64,000 nucleotides of DNA from Aedes albopictus (Eukaryota > Arthropoda > Insecta > Diptera > Culicidae), in assembly GCF_035046485.1 (NCBI RefSeq), contig NC_085137.1, forward strand, positions 39,671,066 through 39,735,065, in the 5' to 3' direction. Positions 57,401 to 64,000 of the stretch are shown here, piece by piece. The notes beneath the pieces were generated by a model. The model searched no databases. It saw nothing but the letters and a program-made list of their open reading frames with translations, and was not told where the DNA came from. The stretch's first letter is position 1, and each line of letters starts with the position of its first letter. The position numbers and the translations under genes are program-made.

Positions 57401-60371
57401 GGAGACATTCACTTTCTATCGGGCAGTTTTTGCCAAATGACGATTTAGGGTGAGTTTCCTGTATACTAGGAAAAGTGGTTGTTAAATGTCAAACAGTTCT
57501 ACCACACAGAATCAGTGAACTGGCCTCAAGTCTTTGCCCTTAGTAGATGCATTGGGGTCTAAACTTAAGGTTTAGGAGGGAGACGTTCACTTTCTAACGG
57601 GCAGTTTTTGCCAAATGACGATTCAGGGTGGCGTTATCCATATACAAGGAAAAGTGGTTGTTAAAAGTCAAACAGTTCTACCACACAAATTCAGTGAACT
57701 GGCCTCAAGTCTTTGCCCTTAGTAGATGCCTTGGGGTCTTAACTTAAGGTTTTGGAGGGAGACGTTCACTTTCTATCGGGCAGTTTTTGCCAAATGACGA
57801 TTTAGGGTGGGTTACCCATATACAAGGAAAGTGGTTGTTAAAAGTCAAACATTTTTCCTACATGAAATCAGCGAACTGGCCTCAAGTCTTTGCCCTTAGT
57901 AGATGCCTTGAGGTCTAAACTTAAGGTTTAGGAGGGAGACGTTCACTTTCTATCGGGCAGTTTTTGCCAAATGACGATTTAGGGTGGGTTACCCATATAC
58001 AAGGAAAAGTGGTTGTTAAAAGTCAAACAGTTCTATCACACAAATTCATTGAACTGGCCTCAAGTCTTTGCCATTAGAAGATGACTTGGGGTCTAAACTT
58101 AAGGTTTAGGAGGAAGACGTTCACTTTCTATCGGGCAGTTTTTGCCAAATGACGATTTAGGGTGAGCTACCTGTATAGTAGGAAAAGTGGTTGTTAAATG
58201 TCAAACAGTTCTACCACACAGAATCAGTGAACTGGCCTCAAGTCTTTGCCCTTAGTAGATGCCTTGGGGTCTAAACTTAAGGTTTAGGAGGGAGACGTTC
58301 ACTTTCTATCGGGCAGTTTTTGCCAAATGACGATTTAGGGTGGGTTACCCATATACAAGGAAAAGTGGTTGTTAAAAGTCAAACAGTTCTATCACACAAA
58401 TTCATTGAACTGGCCTCAAGTCTTTGCCCTTAGTAGATGCCTTGGGGTCTAAACTTAAGGTTTAGGAGGGAGAAATTCACTTTCTATCGGGCAGTTTTTG
58501 CCAAATGACGATTTAGGGTGAGTTTCCTGTATACTAGGAAAAGTGGTTGTTAAATGTCAAACAGTTCTACCACACAGAATCAGTGAACTGGCCTCAAATC
58601 TTTGCCCTTAGTAGATGCCTTGGGGTCTAAACTTAAGGTTTAGGAGGGAGACGTTCACTTTCTATCGGGCAGTTTTTGCCAAATGACGATTTAGGGTGGG
58701 TTACCCATATACAAGGAAAAAGGTTGTTAAAAGTCAAACATTTTTCCTACATGAAATCAGTAAACTGGCCTCAAGTCTTTGCCCTTAGAAGATGATCTGG
58801 GGTCTAAACTTAAGGTTTAGGAGGGAGACGTTCACTTTCTATCGGGCAGTTTTTGCCAAATGACGATTTAGGGTGGGTTACCCATATACAAGGAAAAGTG
58901 GTTGTTAAAAGTCAAACAGTTCTACCACACAAATTCAGTGAACTGGCCTCAAGTCTTTGCCCTTAGAAGATGCCTTGGGGTCTAAACTTAAGGTTTAGGA
59001 GGGAGACATTCACTTTCTATCGGGCAGTTTTTGCCAAATGACGATTTAGGGTGAGTTTCCTGTATACAAGGAAAGTGGTTGTTAAATGTCAAACAGTTCT
59101 ACCACACAGAATCAGTGAACTGGCCTCAAGTCTTTGCCCTTAGTAGATGCCTTGGGGTCTAAACTTAAGGTTTAGGAGGGAGACGTTCACTTTCTATCGG
59201 GCAGTTTTTGCCAAATGACGATTTAGGGTGAGTTTCCTGTATACTAGGAAAAGTGGTTGTTAAAAGTCAAACATTTTTCCTACATGAAATCAGTGAACTG
59301 GCCTCAAGTCTTTGCCCTTAGTAGATGCCTTGGGGTTTAAACTTAAGGTTTAGGAGAAAGACGTTCACTTTCTATCGGGCAGTTTTTGCCAAATGACGAT
59401 TTAGGGTGGGTTACCCATATACAAGGAAAGTGGTTGTTAAATGTCAAACAGTTCTACCGCACAGAATCAGTGAACTGGCCTCAAGTCTTTGCCCTTAGTA
59501 GATGCCTTGGGGTCTAAACTTAAGGTTTAGGAGGGAGACGTTCACTTTCTATCGGGCAGTTTTTGCCAAATGACGATTTAGGGTGAGTTTCCTGTATACT
59601 AGGAAAAGTGGTTGTTAAAAGTCAAACATTTTTCCTACATGAAATCAGTGAACTGGCCTCAAGTCTTTGCCCTTAGTAGATGCCTTGGGGTTTAAACTTA
59701 AGGTTTAGGAGAAAGACGTTCACTTTCTATCGGGCAGTTTTTGCCAAATGACGATTTAGGGTGGGTTACCCATATACAAGGAAAGTGGTTGTTAAATGTC
59801 AAACAGTTCTACCGCACAGAATCAGTGAACTGGCCTCAAGTCTTTGCCCTTAGTAGATGCCTTGGGGTCTAAACTTAAGGTTTAGGAGGGAGACGTTCAC
59901 TTTCTATCGGGCAGTTTTTGCCAAATGACGATTTAGGGTGAGTTTCCTGTATACTAGGAAAAGTGGTTGTTAAATGTCAAACAGTTCTACCGCACAGAAT
60001 CAGTGAACTGGCCTCAAGTCTTTGCCCTTAGTAGATGCCTTGGGGTCTAAACTTAAGGTTTAGGAGGGAGACGTTCACTTTCTATCGGGCAGTTTTTGCC
60101 AAATGACGATTTAGGGTGGGTTACCCATATACAAGGAAAAGTGGTTGTTAAAAGTCAAACAGTTCTACCACACAAATTCAGTGAACTGGCCTCAAGTCTT
60201 TGCCCTTAGTAGATGAATTGGGGTCTAAACTTAAGGTTTAGGAGGGAGACATTCACTTTCTATCGGGCAGTTTTTGCCAAATGACGATTTAGGGTGGGTT
60301 ACCCATATACAAGGAAAGTGGTTGTTAAAAGTCAAACATTTTCCCTACATGAAATCAGTGAACTGGCCCCA
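54476..60371 (+). repeat. ~178-bp satellite, block B5
   Basis: About 33 monomers continuing the monomer split by the retrotransposon. It begins with four near-identical 355-bp dimers (marker GGGGTTTAAAC at 54890, 55245, 55600 and 55955), a higher-order repeat, and the marker recurs at 59332 and 59687. A long stretch (56560-58900) repeats the order of variants seen at 33.7-34.1 kb, 26.9-28.9 kb and 41.2-42.5 kb. It ends in GAACTGGCCCCAAATCACAT, where the 262-bp repeat begins. Confidence 0.97.
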
Positions 60372-60374
60372 AAT

Positions 60375-61850
60375 CACATTAGTATTCTATCAGAGGTGAT
60401 CTTTTGCGGATATGCTACATTTTTCATGTGATGCTACATTTTTCATGTCATGCAACAACTTTCATGGCATGCACTTTTTGTATCATGCAACATTATTGTT
60501 ATAAGTGACATACAACCAATACTATTACTCTCATGAAGGTGACATCCCAAGTAACCACGATGCTGGAAGCCTCATTGTATGCTGATATACGGTGCATTTA
60601 GAGCAAACATTAGTTTACATGCAAACTTAAAGTTGATTTAAAGTGGAAATGGGCAATTATGCGACTGCTCCAAGATTATACCAGTTTAATCTTAATTTGA
60701 TTCTATAATTGCCCACTTCCACTTTAAATCAACCTTAAGTTTGCATGTAAAGTAATGATTGCACTAAATACACCGTATATCTGCATGCAATAAGGCTTCA
60801 GCACCGTGGTTACTTGGGATTTTACAGGCATGCAACATTTTCCATGCGATGCTACAATTTTCATATCTGCAACATGTCAGCTACATTCTTTCTATTGTTT
60901 GACATCCTACCCACATTAGTATTCTATCAGAGGTGATCTTTTGCGGACATGCTACATTTTTCTTGTGATGCTACATTTTTCATGTCATGCAACAACTTTA
61001 ATGGCATACACCTTTTGTATCATGCAACATTATTGTTATAAGTGACATACAACCAATACTAGTATTCTCATGAAGGTGACATTTTACAGGCATGCAACGT
61101 TTTCCATGCGATGCAACAATTTTCATATCAGCAACATGTCAGCTACATTCTTTCTATTGTTTGACATCCTACCCACATTAGTATTCTATCAGAGGTGATC
61201 TTTTGCGGACATGCTACATTTTTCTTGTGATGCTATATTTTTCATGTCATGCAACAACTTTCATGGCATGCACTTTTTGTATCATGCAACATTATTGTTA
61301 TAAGTGACATACAACCAATACTAGTATTCTCATGAAGGTGACATTTTACAGGCATGCAACGTTTTCCATGCGATGCAACAATTTTCATATCTGCAACATG
61401 TCAGCTACATTCTCTCTATTGTTTGACATCCTACCCACATTAGTATTCTATCAGAGGTGATCTTTTGCGGACATGCTACATTTTTCTTGTGATGCTACAT
61501 TTTTCATGTCATGCAACAACTTTAATGGCATACACCTTTTGTATCATGCAACATTATTGTTATAAGTGACATACAACCAATACTAGTACTCTCATGAAGG
61601 TGACATTTTGGAGGCATGCAACATTTTTCATGAGATGCAACATTCTCAATGTCATGCAACGTGTTTTATATCGTGCAACATTTTTAATATCGCATGACAC
61701 TACATCGCATGACGCCTACATAGGTATTCTTATGGAGGTAACGTTTTGCAGCATGCAACATTTTTTTTGGCTATGTAACCATACCATGCAACATTTTTCA
61801 TAGCAATGCAACTTTTTCACGTTGCGCAACATTTTCAGTTGTTGCGATGG
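60375..61850. repeat. 262-bp tandem repeat, about four units then decayed
   Basis: Units start at CACATTAGTATTCTATCAGA: 60375, 60912, 61174 and 61436. The spacing is exactly 262 bp for the last three; the first unit is 275 bp longer because of a MITE. Each unit is built of ATGCAACATTTTTCATG(T)-like submotifs. After about 61600 only the submotifs continue, decayed, to about 61850. Noncoding. Confidence 0.9.
60546..60818. mobile_element. 273-bp MITE in the first 262-bp unit
   Basis: Runs from CCCAAGTAACCACGATGCTG to AGCACCGTGGTTACTTGGG, with exact terminal inverted repeats of 14 bp and a longer imperfect foldback (TTTAAAGTGGAAATGGGCAA against TTGCCCACTTCCACTTTAAA). Sister units without it read GACATTTTACAGG; here GACAT|...|ATTTTACAGG, so a 2-bp AT duplication is seen against an internal empty site. 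Noncoding. Confidence 0.88.
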
Positions 61851-62313
61851 ATCGGACACATGTTTTACAGGATTAATCTTTTATCGGTACAAAGTCACCC
61901 CTTTGTTCAAGTACGGTACAAAAACTGGTTGTTAGATTCCCACCAACCAGTAGAAACACGGAAAAATAAAACTGGTTGATGAAAGCTGGTTGTTAGATTC
62001 ACAGAAGTAAAAATGTATGCTTCGTAACTGCGGCTTGCGTGTTATGTTTTTTGAGTTGTTGTTTACGTCGACAGACAAGAACCATAGATCGTTAATTAAA
62101 CATACTCGTTGAAGTTTAAAATATACCCACGTTGAATTCATACGAAAAGGTTGTGTAAAATAACTGAACGTAAAATGAGTACTTTTCACTTTCGTTAGCA
62201 ATCCATGGACGTGAATGCAATTTAGAGCATATTGGATTCAGTTCGAGTTTGGTTTGAATTGGTTTTGGAAGTGGATTGTATTGGATTTGATTGAATTGGG
62301 TTTGACATTTGAG
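61851..62313. other. unique stretch before the minisatellite
   Basis: Contains three short repeats of CTGGTTGTTAGATTC/CTGGTTGATGAAAG (61926-62003). A minus-strand frame of 89 codons (61932-62201) has no recognisable domain. From about 62230 the sequence drifts into degenerate GGATTTGATTGAATTGG units. Confidence 0.45.
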
Positions 62314-64000
62314 TGGATTTGGATTGGATTTGGATTGGATTTGGATTGGATTTGGATTGGATTTGGATTGGATTTGGATTGAATTTGGATTGGATTTGGA
62401 TTAGATTTGAATTGGATTTGGATTGGATTAGGATTGGATTTGGATTGGATTTGGATTGGATTTGGATTGGATTTGGATTGGATTTGGATTGGATTTGGAT
62501 TGGATTTGGATTGGGTTTGGATTGGATTTGGATTGGATTTGGATTGGATTTGGATTGGATTTGGATTGGATTTGGATTGGATTTGGATTGGATTTGGATT
62601 GGATTTGGATTGGATTTGGATTGGATTTGGATTGGATTTGGATTGGATTTGGATTGGATTTGGATTGGATTTGGATTGGATTTGGATTGGATTTGGATTG
62701 GATTTGGATTGGATTTGGATTGGATTTGGATTGGATTTGGATTGGATTTGCATTGGATTTGGATTGGATTTGGATTGGATTTGGATTGGATTTGGATTGG
62801 ATTTGGATTGGATTGGATTTGGATTTGATTTGGATTGGATTTGGATTGGATTTGGATTGGATTTGGATTGGATTTGGATTAGATTTGGATTGGTTTTGGA
62901 TTGGTTTTGGATTGGATTTGGATTGGATTGGTTTCGGATTGGATTTGGATTGGATTTTGATTGGATTTGGATTGGATTTGGATTGGATGTGGATTGGATT
63001 TGGATTGGATTTGGATTGGATTTGGATTGGATTTGGATTGGATTTGGATTGGATTTGGATTGGATTTGGATTGGATTTGGATTGGATTTGGATTGGATTT
63101 GGATTGGATTTGGATTGGATTTGGATTGGATTTGGATTGGATTTGGATTGGATTTGGATTGGATTTGGATTGAATTTGGATTGGATTTGGATTGGATTTG
63201 GATTGGATTTGGATTGGATTTGGATTGGATTTGGATTGGATTTGGATTGGATTTGGATTGGATTTGGATTGGATTGGATTTGGATTTGATTTGGATTGGA
63301 TTTGGATTGGTTTTGGATTGGTTTTGGATTGGATTATGATTTGATTTTGATTGGACTTGGATTGGATTTGGATTGGATTGGATTTGGATTGGATTTAGAT
63401 TGGATTTGGATTTGATTTGGATTGGATTTGGATTGGATTTGGATTGGATTTGGATTGGATTTGAATTGGATTTGGATTGGATTTGGATTGGATTTAAGAT
63501 TGGATTTGGATTGGATTTGGATTGGATTTGGATTGGATTTGGATTGGATTTGGATTGGATTTGGATTGGATTTGGATTGGATTTGGATTGGATTTGGATT
63601 GGATTTGGATTGGATTTGGATTGGATTTGGATTGGATTTGGATTGGATTTGGATTGGATTTGGATTGGATTTGGATTGGATTTGGATTGGATTTGGATTG
63701 GATTTGGATTGGATTTGGATTGGATTTGGATTTGATTTGGATTTGATTTGGATTGGATTTGGATTGGATTTGGATTGGATTTGGATTGGATTTGGATTGG
63801 ATTTGAATTGGATTTGGACTGGATTTGGATTGGATTTGGATTGGATTTGGATTTAGATTGGAGTTCGATAGAATTTGGATTGGATTTGAATTGGATTTGG
63901 ACTGGATTTGGATTGGATTTGGATTGGATTTGGATTTAGATTGGAGTTCGATAGAATTTGGATTGGATTTGGATTTGGATTGGATTTGGATTGGATTTGG
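62314..64000 (+). repeat. 11-bp GGATTTGGATT minisatellite
   Basis: About 150 copies of GGATTTGGATT, head to tail, with scattered variants (GGTTTTGGATT, GAATTTGGATT, GGATTTAGATT) and occasional 5-6-bp phase slips; it continues past the window. The plus strand is almost free of C. Because 11 is not a multiple of 3 and no frame meets a stop, all plus-strand frames stay open for long stretches and give the same DLDWIWIGFGL periodic peptide, while the minus strand gives SKSNPNPIQIQ. These are not genes. Confidence 0.95.

Noticed and set aside
1..60371. CRISPR array or other prokaryotic repeat system
   Set aside because: The repeats are contiguous 178-bp satellite monomers without spacers, in a eukaryotic context.
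62238..63939. Many long open frames (up to 310 codons) in the right-hand end
   Set aside because: They are translations of the 11-bp minisatellite, all giving the same 11-residue periodic peptide in every frame; no start context, domain or codon signal.

Overview
This looks like insect nuclear DNA, most likely from a culicine mosquito (Aedes/Culex type). No cellular gene is convincingly intact. The window is a large satellite array invaded by transposable elements, flanked on the right by two further tandem-repeat families. The mosquito call is inference. It rests on Ty3/gypsy, hAT-like, MULE-like and tRNA-SINE elements, a MITE family with GTACACAAATTACGTCACG-type ends, swarms of TTCCTCCAGGAATTCC-type repeats, short introns of about 60-90 bp, and an AT-rich composition.

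Layout. (1) 1-7754: about 43 head-to-tail copies of a ~178-bp satellite in one orientation. (2) 7755-8984: a spacer holding three related short inverted-repeat elements. (3) From 8985 the same satellite runs in the OPPOSITE orientation to 60371, interrupted by insertions. (4) 9768-18521: an 8.75-kb composite insertion with decayed host-gene-like exons, a LINE reverse-transcriptase remnant, a tRNA-derived SINE, a MULE-like MITE with a 10-bp target duplication, and long runs of TCCTCCAG-type repeats. (5) 24539-24805 and 31724-31990: two copies of a 267-bp MITE, copied with its flanking satellite. (6) 34273-37995: a 3.7-kb hAT-like non-autonomous element with ~290-bp inverted ends and an 8-bp target duplication; 38155-40737 is a 5'-truncated second copy made by a 2.74-kb tandem duplication. 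(7) 42554-54475: a complete 11.9-kb Ty3/gypsy-type LTR retrotransposon. (8) 60372-61850: a 262-bp tandem repeat, one unit carrying a MITE. (9) 62314-64000: an 11-bp GGATTTGGATT minisatellite running off the window.

The LTR retrotransposon is the only functional-looking coding system. It has two 1823-bp LTRs that look identical, a 4-bp target duplication (agtt), a tRNA-Lys-type primer-binding site, and intact gag and pol frames. Gag ends at a GGGAAAC slippery heptamer placed directly on its stop codon and followed by a foldable pseudoknot. That predicts -1 frameshifting into protease, RT, RNase H and integrase. It has no recognisable env, but carries about 2.8 kb of noncoding sequence between pol and the 3' LTR, including a MITE, ATTT runs, hairpins and a possible antisense spliced ORF.

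The most interesting non-coding signal is the satellite. It has a nearly invariant core, a few discrete variants in the rest of the monomer, higher-order duplications, and a polarity switch. Culicine mosquitoes are known to have a satellite locus that makes abundant conserved piRNAs (tapiR1/2 in Aedes). Whether this array is that family cannot be decided here but is directly testable.
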